Assembly (NCBI RefSeq): GCF_017982655.1
Contig: NZ_JABXYX010000003.1
Span: 80,042 to 144,041, forward strand
Direction: 5' to 3'
Source: Brasilonema sp. CT11
GTDB taxonomy: Bacteria > Cyanobacteriota > Cyanobacteriia > Cyanobacteriales > Nostocaceae
Length of the DNA: 64,000 bases
Under the pieces are notes generated by a model that did no database searches, had not been told where the DNA came from, and was given only the letters and a program-made list of their open reading frames with translations. A program made the position numbers and the translations under genes. This document shows, in pieces, positions 25,520 through 35,201 of the stretch. The first letter of the stretch is position 1, and every line of letters starts with the position of its first letter.

Positions 25520-25559
25520 TATCCTCATTCATCTCAAAAAAACACTTACTACGACATAA

Positions 25560-26537
25560 ATGAATACTTTGTTTTGTTCTGATAATTCACGCCAAATAGG
25601 AGAAGACATTATTGGCAGCGCCACCAATAACCAGACTTACATATTGGTTGAGTGCCCTACTCCCTGGACAGCAGAAGCCTTGAATTCTAAATGGGTTCCA
25701 GAGAATTTAAAGCTTTTAATTGAAAAGTGTAAGTCGGCTAAAATTCCGGTAAGATTCCTTTTGATTGCTAATAACTTATCACATAAAGTAGACAGTACAA
25801 CTGTATTAATTTATCAGAAAAAAGAAGGACTTAGTAACGGATACCGAAAACAAGAGTTTCATCTGGCACATATTGAGCAAGTAGCAGGAGTTATCAGAAA
25901 ATGGTTATCTGGTCACTCTAGTAATTATGAAGTGAAAAGCAGTGCAACTAGGGATATTTTAGTGTGTACCCACGGTAGCCATGATCTTTGCTGTGCTAGG
26001 TATGGTAATCCCTTTTATTGCCAAGCTGTAGCGATGTGTGATAACTTGTGCTTGGACAATGTTCGGATTTGGAAATCAAGTCACTTTGGTGGACATCGAT
26101 TTGCACCAACAATAATAGACTTGCCAGAAGCAAGATACTATGGTGCCCTCGATCAAGATTCATTTCGCTCGATTTTGACGCGAACTGGTGATATCAACTG
26201 TTTGAATAAAGTTTATCGAGGTTGGGGAATTCTGCCAACTTCTATTCAGGTTTTGGAAAGAGAACTCATCCTCCAGCATGGATGGGATTGGTTTGATTAC
26301 AAAGTTGCTGGCAGAATCATTGAGCAAAGTTCAGATAACACTACAATTCTAGCTGAACTAACTGTGGAAAAACCTGATTGTTCTCTTGACACTTACCAAG
26401 CTAAGCTTGTGAAAAATGAGAGTGAAAGTGTTGTGCTGCGGGGTTCTTGCAATGCCAAGAAAGAGTCATTTTTCGTTAAATATTCTGTAGCTAATCTCTC
26501 GGTTTTCTCTGAGACTGTTGCAGCTTGTATTGCATAA
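25560..26537 (+). CDS. Sucrase/ferredoxin-like (Apd1-type) [2Fe-2S] protein
   Basis: The product is 325 residues. It carries the thioredoxin-like ferredoxin signature of the sucrase/ferredoxin-like family: C136 and C145 in VCTHGSHDLCCARYG, and H175 with H179 in SSHFGGHRFAPT. In yeast Apd1 the equivalent two Cys and two His hold a [2Fe-2S] cluster. The N-terminal 120 residues and the C-terminal 100 residues have no motif I know. It lies 40 bp after the oxygenase gene and so is the third gene of the operon. It could deliver electrons to the oxygenase or carry out a second oxidation on the peptide. Confidence 0.82.
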   Translation: MNTLFCSDNSRQIGEDIIGSATNNQTYILVECPTPWTAEALNSKWVPENLKLLIEKCKSAKIPVRFLLIANNLSHKVDSTTVLIYQKKEGLSNGYRKQEFHLAHIEQVAGVIRKWLSGHSSNYEVKSSATRDILVCTHGSHDLCCARYGNPFYCQAVAMCDNLCLDNVRIWKSSHFGGHRFAPTIIDLPEARYYGALDQDSFRSILTRTGDINCLNKVYRGWGILPTSIQVLERELILQHGWDWFDYKVAGRIIEQSSDNTTILAELTVEKPDCSLDTYQAKLVKNESESVVLRGSCNAKKESFFVKYSVANLSVFSETVAACIA

Positions 26538-26952
26538 AAAGATGGCTCATGTCCAGATAATCAAATGGCTCCCCTGCTTCGTAGAAGCCTAGCTGCTTGT
26601 AAAAGTTGACGGCACCAATTCGTGACATTAATCTCAAAGTATTGATATTTTTGTCATGAGCTATTTCTATCAATTTTTCCATGAGTTTTGTACCAATGCC
26701 TTGACGGCGAAACTCAGGTAACACAGCGAGATAAGCAATACTTCCCAATTCTTTTGATAGTAAGCGCAGTCTCGCTGAACCAATAACTTTGTGATCACAA
26801 ACAGCAACTAGATGAAAAGCGCTATCTTCATGCTTATCTTTTTCTGTTCCCTTGTCCATTCCTAAAGGTGCTCTCAAAACAAGCCACCTTTGGTGGAACA
26901 TATCATCTAGTTCTTGTTTATCTTTGACGGGACGCACCTCGATGTTTTGCAT
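26491..26952 (-). CDS. GNAT-family N-acetyltransferase
   Basis: I start at the ATG at 26952 (MQNIEVRPVKDKQELDDMF); a GTG 21 bases upstream is in frame. The 153 residues show the acetyl-CoA loop RRQGIGTKLM after SIAYLAVLPEF, and the C-terminal NFYKQLGFYEAGEPF typical of GNAT enzymes. The substrate is unknown. Its 3' end overlaps the 3' end of the Apd1-type gene by 47 bp in convergent orientation, so the two transcripts are antisense there. It follows the helicase gene on the same strand after 178 bp. Confidence 0.88.
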   Translation of the reverse strand: MQNIEVRPVKDKQELDDMFHQRWLVLRAPLGMDKGTEKDKHEDSAFHLVAVCDHKVIGSARLRLLSKELGSIAYLAVLPEFRRQGIGTKLMEKLIEIAHDKNINTLRLMSRIGAVNFYKQLGFYEAGEPFDYLDMSHLFMQYKLQQSQRKPRD

Positions 26953-27003
26953 TGAAATTCTTTTAAGAAACACGCTTAACAGGGAACTCTTAACAGTAGT
27001 AGT

Positions 27004-27074
27004 GTAGAGTGGGCACTGCTACTAAAACCCTCATATTATTGTAGGCAGGATCTGACTGGCAGTGCCCACGCTAC
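27004..27074. repeat. Inverted repeat between helicase and GNAT genes
   Basis: GTAGAGTGGGCACTGC (27004-27019) pairs with GCAGTGCCCACGCTAC (27059-27074) with one mismatch. It is a GC-rich palindromic dispersed repeat of the type common between cyanobacterial genes and may end the helicase transcript. Confidence 0.65.
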
Positions 27075-27130
27075 GTGTGTTTCTAGTAATTATAATTGTG
27101 ACAGAACTACACCCCTACACTCCTACACCC

Positions 27131-29506
27131 TCAGTTTCGTACACTTTTGGGAAACTGGCGTTTGAGTGCTGGAAAGACGGGACAAGGGGTTTGTTCTTGT
27201 AAATTTTCTGGTTTACTCCAGGTAAATGGGGCTTTCTTCGCAGCAGACATCCATAACAAACGCTTTGCCCGTGTCATGGCAACATAAAGTAAGCGGTATT
27301 CTTCAGCTGTTTTGAGGTGTTTTGCTTGTTCCCAAGCTGTGGTGATGCTGGGTAAGGTAGATTGACCGTGGAGAGCTGCGCGAATTTGGGCGCGGGCAAC
27401 TTCTGATAAAGTAAAGTTACCCAAAAACTGGCTTTGAGGAGGAACCCAAAATCTACCAGGTATTAGGTTTTCATGGAGAAAAGGCATGAAAACGTAGTCC
27501 CAATCTAGCCCTTTTGCTTTATGCATGGTGATGATTGTCAGTTGACCGTTACGGGTGTATCGTTTTTCTAAGTCTTCTGTTTCCACTGGTTCAAAGCGTT
27601 CGGAACTGACGATTTCACTTAATACATTCAGCATTGAACCCATAGAAGTATTACCAGCTATTTGCTGGATGACTCTTTCTGCGAGTTTGTCGGCTGTTGC
27701 GAGTTCTGCTTGCTCGTAATTGAGTGTTAAAGCTATGAATGAAATTAACTGGTACAAAGGTAGCTCTAAACGAGCACGAAGTAAACTTCGACATAGATGA
27801 GCAGCTTTTTGGACTGGTTGTGGCTGAGGTGAAGCTAAAGGACTAGGATACAAAAATTCTTCTGGTAAAGTTGCAAGGGCGTTGAGATCCTGGGGTTCAA
27901 TCAAACGCCGTTGTACAAGAACTTCTAATGTTCTTTTGAGGTAGTCGGGAGAGTGGGGGCGATCGCAAAATTGTAAAAGTGCTAAAACTTCTTCTGGTAC
28001 ATGAGAATGGCGATCGCGTTCCCCCACATCATACACAGGAATGTTATGCTCTTTACACACAGAACTCAGCGCTTGTGCCAACCACCGTCCCTGACGATGT
28101 TCCCGTACTAAAATCGCTGCACTAATATTGTTGGGTTCTTGAGAAAATAACTCTACAATCCTCTGGGACAGCAACTCGACTGTGTGATGAATGTCACGCG
28201 GTGTGTACAGTTCCAATCCTAGTCCTACAGCTTGGGGATTGACATCTGCTTCACGGTGATTAGGTTCAACGGGGCGAATTCTTTGGAAACGAAAAGGAGT
28301 GGGGGAAAATTCTTTGTTGCTCTGTGTGTCCGTCCTATTCTCCTCTTGTTGTGTGGTTTTCACATAAAGACTATTTACCCACTCTAAGACAAAGTTGGCG
28401 GCGTCGATGATAATTTTCGTGCTACGCCCTGCTTGATCCATTGTCACCAATCGTTGCTGGGCATCGCAATCTTTGCAAAATTGCCGAAAATAAATCGGAT
28501 CGGCTGGGGTGAAGGTTGAGTTAATCGCTTGGTTTGGATCACCAACGCGAATCATATTTGGTGGTTCGTCAAGATTGTCGGGGTTAGTGGCGAGAATTGT
28601 TAATAGCTTTGTTTGCAAGGGACTCGAATCTTGGGCTTCGTCTTCAAAAACAGCGAAAACTTGATTTTGCTCGATTCTCCGGGCGTTTTCGTTTTCCAAA
28701 ACACGCAGGGCGGCTAAAATCATGTCGTCGTAGTCGATGAAGTCACGCGAACGCATTAAATTCTGATATTGCTCGTACAACCCAGCAGCAATACTTAAGA
28801 TGTTATATTCGTCTGTGGCTTGTTTGCCAGTGGTTTGTTTGCCAAATTCACGCAAATCTTCTGGTAATAAACCAGAACTCTTTGCTTCATGAATAACTAT
28901 AGTTGCTAGTTCTGGTAAGACTTCTGTCCGCAATACCGATTGTCGCCGCAGTCTTTCTGTTTCTTCGCCGTCAAATTGAATACCTTCTAATAACCGAGAA
29001 TAGCGCCCCGGCGCGGTGGCAATCCATTGCTCTACAGCAGTCCTAATAAATCTATGACTTTGATTTGGTGTAATTAAAGTGACGTTATCTAATTCTAAAC
29101 CTGATAAATTAGGATAACGGCTGGCTATGTTCAACGCCAGACCATGTAATGTATTGACACTAAAGCCAGTTTGGGGTATAGATAATTCTTTTAAGTATTC
29201 ACGGATTTTGATTTTAATATTAGCAGCAGCTGAGCGAGTAAAAGTAACAACAATCAGTTGACGACGGATGTTTCGACGTGATTGGGCAGATTGTTCATAC
29301 TGACGGGCGATCGCAATTGCAGCTGCTGCAGCCATTCCTGTAGATTTGCCAGCGCCGGGAACTGCTGACACAGCTAGTGAAGCGGAGTTCCAGTCAGCCA
29401 TACGCTGCTGTCCTTGACGCAGGGTATTACGAATATTTGTTATGGCTGTCTCTCGCAGGGAAGAGACAGATAATGTAGATTCTATAGATTTCGATTCTTT
29501 AGGCAC
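27131..29506 (-). CDS. UvrD/Rep-type ATP-dependent DNA helicase
   Basis: The product is 791 residues from a GTG. SF1A helicase motifs are in order: Walker A VPGAGKSTG near residue 50, motif Ia VVTFTRSAAANIK, Walker B with VFEDEAQDSSPLQ near residue 290, motif III-type VGDPNQAINSTF, motif V ITMHKAKGLDWDYVFMP and motif VI LLYVAMTRAKRLLW. The family unwinds DNA 3'-to-5' in repair or replication restart. Its length matches UvrD/PcrA relatives. Motif II has DEAQ as usual for UvrD. It stands alone, divergent from the glycosyltransferase gene. Confidence 0.93.
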   Translation of the reverse strand: MPKESKSIESTLSVSSLRETAITNIRNTLRQGQQRMADWNSASLAVSAVPGAGKSTGMAAAAAIAIARQYEQSAQSRRNIRRQLIVVTFTRSAAANIKIKIREYLKELSIPQTGFSVNTLHGLALNIASRYPNLSGLELDNVTLITPNQSHRFIRTAVEQWIATAPGRYSRLLEGIQFDGEETERLRRQSVLRTEVLPELATIVIHEAKSSGLLPEDLREFGKQTTGKQATDEYNILSIAAGLYEQYQNLMRSRDFIDYDDMILAALRVLENENARRIEQNQVFAVFEDEAQDSSPLQTKLLTILATNPDNLDEPPNMIRVGDPNQAINSTFTPADPIYFRQFCKDCDAQQRLVTMDQAGRSTKIIIDAANFVLEWVNSLYVKTTQQEENRTDTQSNKEFSPTPFRFQRIRPVEPNHREADVNPQAVGLGLELYTPRDIHHTVELLSQRIVELFSQEPNNISAAILVREHRQGRWLAQALSSVCKEHNIPVYDVGERDRHSHVPEEVLALLQFCDRPHSPDYLKRTLEVLVQRRLIEPQDLNALATLPEEFLYPSPLASPQPQPVQKAAHLCRSLLRARLELPLYQLISFIALTLNYEQAELATADKLAERVIQQIAGNTSMGSMLNVLSEIVSSERFEPVETEDLEKRYTRNGQLTIITMHKAKGLDWDYVFMPFLHENLIPGRFWVPPQSQFLGNFTLSEVARAQIRAALHGQSTLPSITTAWEQAKHLKTAEEYRLLYVAMTRAKRLLWMSAAKKAPFTWSKPENLQEQTPCPVFPALKRQFPKSVRN

Positions 29507-29643
29507 TGATTTTTAATATAAGCGTCTTAACCTAATAAAATTTTAGATTTTTGAACTGCAGATGGACGTAAACGGACGCAGATAATGTTTAGATTTTTCT
29601 CTGCGTACATCCGTGTGCATCTGCGATTGTAATTTTAGAAGTA

Positions 29644-31353
29644 ATGGCTAATCGTAAATTTTATCTACATTATCTGGCTTTGGTTGGGGCGATCGCCCTC
29701 GGTGCAATTTTACGCTTTTGGAATTTGGATCTTAAACCTCTGTGGATGGATGAGGTGATTACTGCGATTTTCAGCTTGGGCAAAAGCTACAACGATTTGC
29801 CAATGGATGTGGTGTTACCTCTAGAACGCGTAAGCGAGATTTTTACTCTTCAACCGGGGGTGAGTTGTTCTGAAATTGCTAAGAATATTGCTAGCCAGTC
29901 TACTCATCCGCCGCTGTTTTTTTGTGGGATGTACAGTTGGTTGCAGTGGTTGAGTCCTTTGGGAAGTGGGTGGGTTGCGAAGTTGCGATCGCCTGCAGCG
30001 TTTTTTGGTGTCGCTGAAATTGTCGCAATTTACTATCTCAATCGTATTGCTTTCTTCCCGTCTGCGGGGATAATCGCAGCAGCTTTTATGGCTGTTTCTC
30101 CTCTGGCTGTTTACCTTTCCCAAGAAGCAAGACATTACACATTGCCCATGTTCGTGATCACTTTAGCGATACTGGGGCTGGTGCAAATTGTCAAAGATAT
30201 TGAAAAGCGGCAAAAAGTGAGATTGTGGGTTTTGCTGGGATGGGCAATCATTAACAGTATTGGTTTTTATGTTCATTACTTTTGTATTCTTGCTTTTATT
30301 GCTCAAGTTGCTACGCTACTAGTGCTGATGTGTTGGCGAAGAGGAAGTATTCTCAACAAGCACCAAATTTGGCTAGCACTCATTGTATGTGTGAGTTTTG
30401 TTGCAGTTAGCTTCCTGCCCTGGTTACCAGTTATTTTGAATAACTATAACCGTTCTGAAACCAGTTGGCTTGATCCTCCGCAAAATATTTCCCCAGTTTA
30501 TCAAACTCTGATTACCTGGCTGCTGATGGTGATTTCTCTTCCTGTGGAAAAGCAGCCACTTGCAATTGCAGTTTTATCTGGGTTGTTAATGCTTTTGTTT
30601 GGTATTTGGGTGGGTTGGCAAGTTTACAAAGGTTTAAAGCAGCTATGGTGTAAACAATCAACGCATTTAGCGACACTCACGCTGCTTAGTTTCTCTGTGT
30701 GCGTGTTATTGGAATTCTTTGCGATCGCCTATTTCTTGGGAAAAGATATCACTGCTGTTCCCCGCTATCACTTTGTTTATTATCCCAGCTTTTGTGCCCT
30801 AATTGCCGCAAGTTTCGCTCAAATCAACAACAAAGAAAAAAGAAGACATTTCATTTTCAATCAGAAGTCTTCATGTTTCATCATTTTATTCGTCGGATTT
30901 TTCAGTTGTGTTCTTCTTGTTTTCAACTTAGTATTTCAAAAACCATTTGAACCGGAACAAGTGGCGCGAAATATGAATCAAAATCCTTCGATTCCTCTTC
31001 TGATGGTAGTGGGATACAGAGATTACCAAGATGTGGCATTAGGGTTAAGTTTCGCTTTAGCATTGGAACCACTTAGGGAAGCACAAGAATATTCTTCCTC
31101 TAATGTTGCTTTCTTCAAGCAATCACCAGACTTTGCTCCTGTGTTGCAAAAACTTTCCCAACTTCCTCCACCAACTGCAACTGATCTTAGTTTATGGCTT
31201 GTTGGTCCAGGTAGAAAACGCAAAGATTATCCGCAGCAGATAACACTTTCCCAGCAAATGACTTGCACTATAGATTCTTTGCAGCACTATCGCATTGGTG
31301 TTCCTTATCAGTTGTATCGTTGTGGAGTTTCAATTCCTGATAAGACTTTGTAA
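29644..31353 (+). CDS. GT39/PMT-like membrane glycosyltransferase
   Basis: The product is 569 residues with about 10-11 membrane helices. The first loop carries the acidic motif LDLKPLWMDEVITA, matching the catalytic Asp-Glu of polyprenyl-phosphate-dependent GT39/ArnT-like transferases, and then ASQSTHPPLFFCGMYSW with the HPP motif. Further on AVSPLAVYLSQEARHYTL is typical of the family. It should transfer a sugar from a lipid carrier to an acceptor outside the cytoplasmic membrane. Part of this gene (30278-30429) was copied to 35202-35353. Confidence 0.88.
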   Translation: MANRKFYLHYLALVGAIALGAILRFWNLDLKPLWMDEVITAIFSLGKSYNDLPMDVVLPLERVSEIFTLQPGVSCSEIAKNIASQSTHPPLFFCGMYSWLQWLSPLGSGWVAKLRSPAAFFGVAEIVAIYYLNRIAFFPSAGIIAAAFMAVSPLAVYLSQEARHYTLPMFVITLAILGLVQIVKDIEKRQKVRLWVLLGWAIINSIGFYVHYFCILAFIAQVATLLVLMCWRRGSILNKHQIWLALIVCVSFVAVSFLPWLPVILNNYNRSETSWLDPPQNISPVYQTLITWLLMVISLPVEKQPLAIAVLSGLLMLLFGIWVGWQVYKGLKQLWCKQSTHLATLTLLSFSVCVLLEFFAIAYFLGKDITAVPRYHFVYYPSFCALIAASFAQINNKEKRRHFIFNQKSSCFIILFVGFFSCVLLVFNLVFQKPFEPEQVARNMNQNPSIPLLMVVGYRDYQDVALGLSFALALEPLREAQEYSSSNVAFFKQSPDFAPVLQKLSQLPPPTATDLSLWLVGPGRKRKDYPQQITLSQQMTCTIDSLQHYRIGVPYQLYRCGVSIPDKTL

Positions 31354-31558
31354 TAAACTCGGATAAAAATCAATACGCTTGCTGTTAAGAATTGATCCTC
31401 CTTACCCCACGCCAGTCGCTACAACGGGACGCCACATGCTACAAGTCGCCACAGGCGACACCAGATGCTCCACTTGGGGAAACCCCAAGACCGCACTGCC
31501 TCCCCAACGCAGTGGCTCACCGAACCGCAACGCGCTGGCTCTCGTTATTCACAGAAAG
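31354..31558. repeat. Intergenic GC-rich dispersed repeats
   Basis: The 205-bp gap between the convergent glycosyltransferase and decarboxylase genes is made of repeat-like blocks: CCACGCCAGTCGCTACAACG, AAGTCGCCACAGGCGACACC with a self-complementary core, and the hairpin CTTGGGGAAACCCCAAG at about 31475. It probably serves as a two-way transcription end. No gene is seen. Confidence 0.55.
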
Positions 31559-34500
31559 TTAAGCAAGCTCGGTATAGGGAGTGTATCTAGACTCGTAAGC
31601 AGCTTCTTGACCATAGGAAATTTCTACAAAATGTCCATCAGGATCTTTAAGGTAAGCTGCATAACCAGTTGGTGCGCCGTGGTCGGCAGGTTCCTCTAAC
31701 AAGCAACGGTCTTTGCGGGCTAATTCGCACAGATGATCCACCTGTTCGCGACTGACACAGGCAATGCCGATATGAGTGGGAGGCTGTATCGCTTTCACCT
31801 CTTTTTCTTCAAGTAAAGCTAGTGCAAAGGGTCTGATTTTGTCAGACATCCAAACTGTACCAGGATCAACCCGGAAACGCTCCACCGACATCTGACCGTA
31901 CTTGGCGTAAAATGCGATACTTGCATCCAGATTAGTAACAGCTATAGCTAAATGAGTAAAAGCTGATTTTTTAGTCATTGCAGATCCTTTAGAACTATTT
32001 TTTAAACTATCTAAGGCTTGTTGAGTAAACACGGGCAATCCTAATTCAGCCCGATAACCGTGAATGTCTCTAGGATCAAGCTGCTTGATCAGATTAACGA
32101 TCGCCTGACTGACAACTTGACCTGGAACCAAGATTGGGTAACCAGGCGGAGTCGGAATAATGAATGTGGATGAAACGAGCGATCGCCCAGATGCCATTAT
32201 CTCATCCACCTCACTCTGTAGCTTGAGGTATTCTATTTTTGTTTCGTCTAAGCCAAGGAAGTAGGCGCTACGCAGATCGCCTTGCTTAGTTACTGGGTGA
32301 GGACGGAAGCTAGAGTGAAACTCACTGAAACAAGGCAAGGACGGCAATTCCCTTGTCAGCTTTTTCTGCTTGCTTTCAAACAATTTCATTTCCACAGGAT
32401 TGTAGTGGTGCAATTCTCGATCCAACTCTGAAGCAATTTTCAGCAAGCAGTCGATCAAATACGCCGCAGAACTCCAGGTTGTGCCAATATTGGTCATCAA
32501 CAAAGCAGTATTGAGGGAAGTTTTGTTAAGCTGAATATTAAACCGATCCATCAATACAGAATCCCGGAAAGTATTACCACCTATTCCGGTCTTACCAATG
32601 TACAAGGTAAGCCGCGTGGGGTCGAGAACGAATTCATCATTCTCCCATGCTTCCTCAATGCGATGGAAATCCATTTCAGGATCTTCGTGATGTTGGTAAC
32701 TTTTCAGCCCTGATGGACGATAAGGTTTGGGAATCAAGTCAAGCGGAGTAAGCAGCTTGAAGTATTTTCCCAATAGTGGATGAGTGTTGACCTTCTCCCG
32801 CACCTCCATTGCTATTTCAATCTGGGATTGAACCAATTTGAAACCTTCCAAGTCAACTTGTCGCCGTGCAACATCCAAAGAAGCAAGAATTTGGTAATTC
32901 GGGGACGTAGATGTATGAGTCATGTAGGACTCTAGAAAATCAATTTCCGACTTACGAGTGAAATCCTCATCCCAGATGTGAATCATGGCAGATTGACGCA
33001 TCGAAGATAAGGATTTATGCGTCGATTGGGTGGAGTACACTCGAATCTTTACTTGATCTGGATCAGGTAAGAGGTGGTTTTTCAGCCAAGTGTCATCGTC
33101 GTCTGGATCTAGTTGATCGAATTGTTCTTTAAAAGATTTGTACTCTTGTCGGTATTCAGAACTGTTGTAGCGAGCATAGAGGTCAGCGGCAGCTTGCATC
33201 CCCGTGCGTTCTCGATACGTTGGGGTGCAGCAAGCAAAGGCAAACCAGGCTTCATCCCATAAGAAGACCATATCTGGCTTGATTGCCAGCACTTCTTCCA
33301 TCACACGCTTAACATTATAAACAATACCATCAAAGGTACAGTTGGTCAGCAACAGCATCTTTACCTGCTCCAACTGCCCAGAGCGTTTGAGGAGGAGCAA
33401 CTGTTGCTTAATTTCCGTCAAGGGTACAGCACCGTAGATGCTGTATTCTTCTAGAGGATAGGCATTGAGGTAAACTGGGTAAGCACCAGTCAAGACGATG
33501 CCGTAATGGTGAGACTTGTGGCAATTCTGGTCAATCAGGATGGTATCGCCTGGAGTCACAATTGCCTGCAAAACTATTTTGTTAGCTGTTGAAGTGCCGT
33601 TAGTGACAAAAAAGGTTTGCCGAGCGCCAAAGGTCTTGGCTGCTAAACTCTGAGCTTGCTTGAGGCTACCAGTGGGGTGCAACAACGAGTCTAATCCCCC
33701 AGAGGTGGCTGAAGTCTCCGCCAGAAAAATATTTTTACCGTAGAACTCTCCCATGTCCTGAATCCAATCCGACTTGAAGATGGAATTTCCACGGGCAATG
33801 GGCATGGCATGAAACACGCCAGTGGGTTGCTGACTGTAACTCTTTAGGGCATCGAAGAAGGGGGTTTTGTAGCGGTTTCCGATGCCTTGGATTATGCTCA
33901 AATGCACATCAAGATAGTCTTCCTGGTTATAGAAAACACGGCGGAAGTTATGATGTACATCAGAATCTACATCAACCAGAGACACATCTGTGAACAAGTA
34001 TAAATCCAATTCTGGGCGTAACTTGTGAAGGATTTCGCCTAAAGCAAGACCACGAGGTTGGTTAGATTCCAAAGCTGACTCTGCTGTTTCTAACTTAGTC
34101 ATGTAATCTTGCAGTATTGGCAACCGATTTTCAGCACGTAACGGAAAGTCATAGCCCAAGATGCAGCATTGAATGTTGTGATTCAACATCAGCGCAGCAA
34201 GAGCATCCTCAAAATTAGAAACAACGATGAGCTTGTAAATAAACCTATCCGCAGGAGATGCCATCTGGGCTAGTTGACGGCGTAATTGTTTCTCTTTTTC
34301 CGGTGTCAAATCATCTTCGACGAATAAGACAGCGAAATAGAGTTGACTATGATTGTTGAACGTATCGGAAGATAGACTTTGCTGCTCATCTTTGCCGAGA
34401 GTCGCGAAAATCTCATCAATGTGGTCTTGGGGATACCGCTCGGCATTGCTAGATATCAAATGTACTACTTTAGCTACCTGGCGGGAAAGTTGGGAGTATT

Positions 34501-34765
34501 CCTGTCGATCAAAGCGTTGCTGCAATTGTTTGAATACCTTTTTACCCGGTAATTCCCAGTAGAGTTCCCAGGTTTCGAGCATTTTGAACTGGGCAGCAAT
34601 TTTTTTCTCCAAGGCAGAGACATCCTTACCTTGAGTGTGAAGGGATTGCAAGCGCTCTGTAGCCAATTTGATTTGGTTCCAGGTATCACTACGCCTTTGC
34701 AAGCTATTTTTATGTACGCTTAGGTGTAGACAATCTATGACCCGATCATATGGCTTTTGGTACAT
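31559..34765 (-). CDS. Orn/Lys/Arg decarboxylase fused to a C-terminal VOC (glyoxalase-fold) domain
   Basis: The product is 1068 residues from the ATG at 34765; upstream in-frame starts at 34801 (ATG) and 34828 (TTG) are possible. Residues up to about 230 are the receiver-like wing domain. The PLP-dependent fold-type I core follows, with FVTNGTSTANKIV, FLWDEAWFAFA and the PLP lysine in STQSTHKSLSSMRQ. The last 139 residues are a VOC domain with metal-type residues in FTHLAIAV, PTHIGIAC and GHFVEISY. The core decarboxylates a basic amino acid, probably to a polyamine precursor. An internal ATG (31978) with AAGGA upstream could also give free VOC protein. The fusion is unusual. Confidence 0.87.
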   Translation of the reverse strand: MYQKPYDRVIDCLHLSVHKNSLQRRSDTWNQIKLATERLQSLHTQGKDVSALEKKIAAQFKMLETWELYWELPGKKVFKQLQQRFDRQEYSQLSRQVAKVVHLISSNAERYPQDHIDEIFATLGKDEQQSLSSDTFNNHSQLYFAVLFVEDDLTPEKEKQLRRQLAQMASPADRFIYKLIVVSNFEDALAALMLNHNIQCCILGYDFPLRAENRLPILQDYMTKLETAESALESNQPRGLALGEILHKLRPELDLYLFTDVSLVDVDSDVHHNFRRVFYNQEDYLDVHLSIIQGIGNRYKTPFFDALKSYSQQPTGVFHAMPIARGNSIFKSDWIQDMGEFYGKNIFLAETSATSGGLDSLLHPTGSLKQAQSLAAKTFGARQTFFVTNGTSTANKIVLQAIVTPGDTILIDQNCHKSHHYGIVLTGAYPVYLNAYPLEEYSIYGAVPLTEIKQQLLLLKRSGQLEQVKMLLLTNCTFDGIVYNVKRVMEEVLAIKPDMVFLWDEAWFAFACCTPTYRERTGMQAAADLYARYNSSEYRQEYKSFKEQFDQLDPDDDDTWLKNHLLPDPDQVKIRVYSTQSTHKSLSSMRQSAMIHIWDEDFTRKSEIDFLESYMTHTSTSPNYQILASLDVARRQVDLEGFKLVQSQIEIAMEVREKVNTHPLLGKYFKLLTPLDLIPKPYRPSGLKSYQHHEDPEMDFHRIEEAWENDEFVLDPTRLTLYIGKTGIGGNTFRDSVLMDRFNIQLNKTSLNTALLMTNIGTTWSSAAYLIDCLLKIASELDRELHHYNPVEMKLFESKQKKLTRELPSLPCFSEFHSSFRPHPVTKQGDLRSAYFLGLDETKIEYLKLQSEVDEIMASGRSLVSSTFIIPTPPGYPILVPGQVVSQAIVNLIKQLDPRDIHGYRAELGLPVFTQQALDSLKNSSKGSAMTKKSAFTHLAIAVTNLDASIAFYAKYGQMSVERFRVDPGTVWMSDKIRPFALALLEEKEVKAIQPPTHIGIACVSREQVDHLCELARKDRCLLEEPADHGAPTGYAAYLKDPDGHFVEISYGQEAAYESRYTPYTELA

Positions 34766-35004
34766 ATATTTATGGATAGCTAAAACGGAACAGAGAATCA
34801 TAAACCGCCTGAGGGAACTGATGCTCAATCAGATCAACAAACGACCCTTTTGTTGTCTGTGCAACCCAAGGTTCAAGTACCGTAGACCGCAGTACGGTAA
34901 CATAAGAGCCTGATGCGCCGGATACTCCAAGTAGACAAGGAGCTACCCGCTTCAGCATGACATTTTAGACTTATGAGATATCCTATATCGGTTACTTCTT
35001 AAGA

Positions 35005-35115
35005 AATATACTGATAGTAAATTATTGAGTATTCTTTGTCAAATGTACGATATGAATAATATGTATGCATGAAATAGATTTATCGCAACTCGACCTTACA
35101 GCAATTTTCAGGTAA
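35005..35115 (+). repeat. Duplicated promoter-plus-truncated-ORF unit, copy A
   Basis: The 95 bp 35005-35099 match 39264-39358 at about 85-90 percent without gaps. Both include CTTTGTCAAATG, CGATATGAAT and an ATG (35065 here) opening MHEIDLSQLDLT. The frame ends at 35115 after four further residues in this copy and immediately in copy B. This looks like the retained 5' end of a duplicated gene whose body is gone. The other bases of 34829-35201 hold no gene I can support. Confidence 0.6.
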
Positions 35116-35174
35116 ATAACTCAAGTTGCGTGTTATCAAGTTCAGACACATCACAAGGGGAGCAATACGCCAAG

Positions 35175-35199
35175 GGCGTCTGCCCTTTGGGCAGACGCC
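35175..35199. repeat. Perfect 11-bp palindromic repeat
   Basis: GGCGTCTGCCC and GGGCAGACGCC flank a TTT loop. This is a common intergenic palindrome type. It directly precedes the copied glycosyltransferase fragment, so it may mark the recombination point. Confidence 0.7.
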
Positions 35200-35201
35200 T
35201 A

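Noticed and set aside
34770..34958. A 62-codon minus-strand frame ending 5 bases before the decarboxylase ATG at 34765
   Set aside because: It has no ribosome site and no recognisable family, and it overlaps possible upstream starts of the decarboxylase. The close spacing to the ATG is suggestive, but not enough to call a gene.
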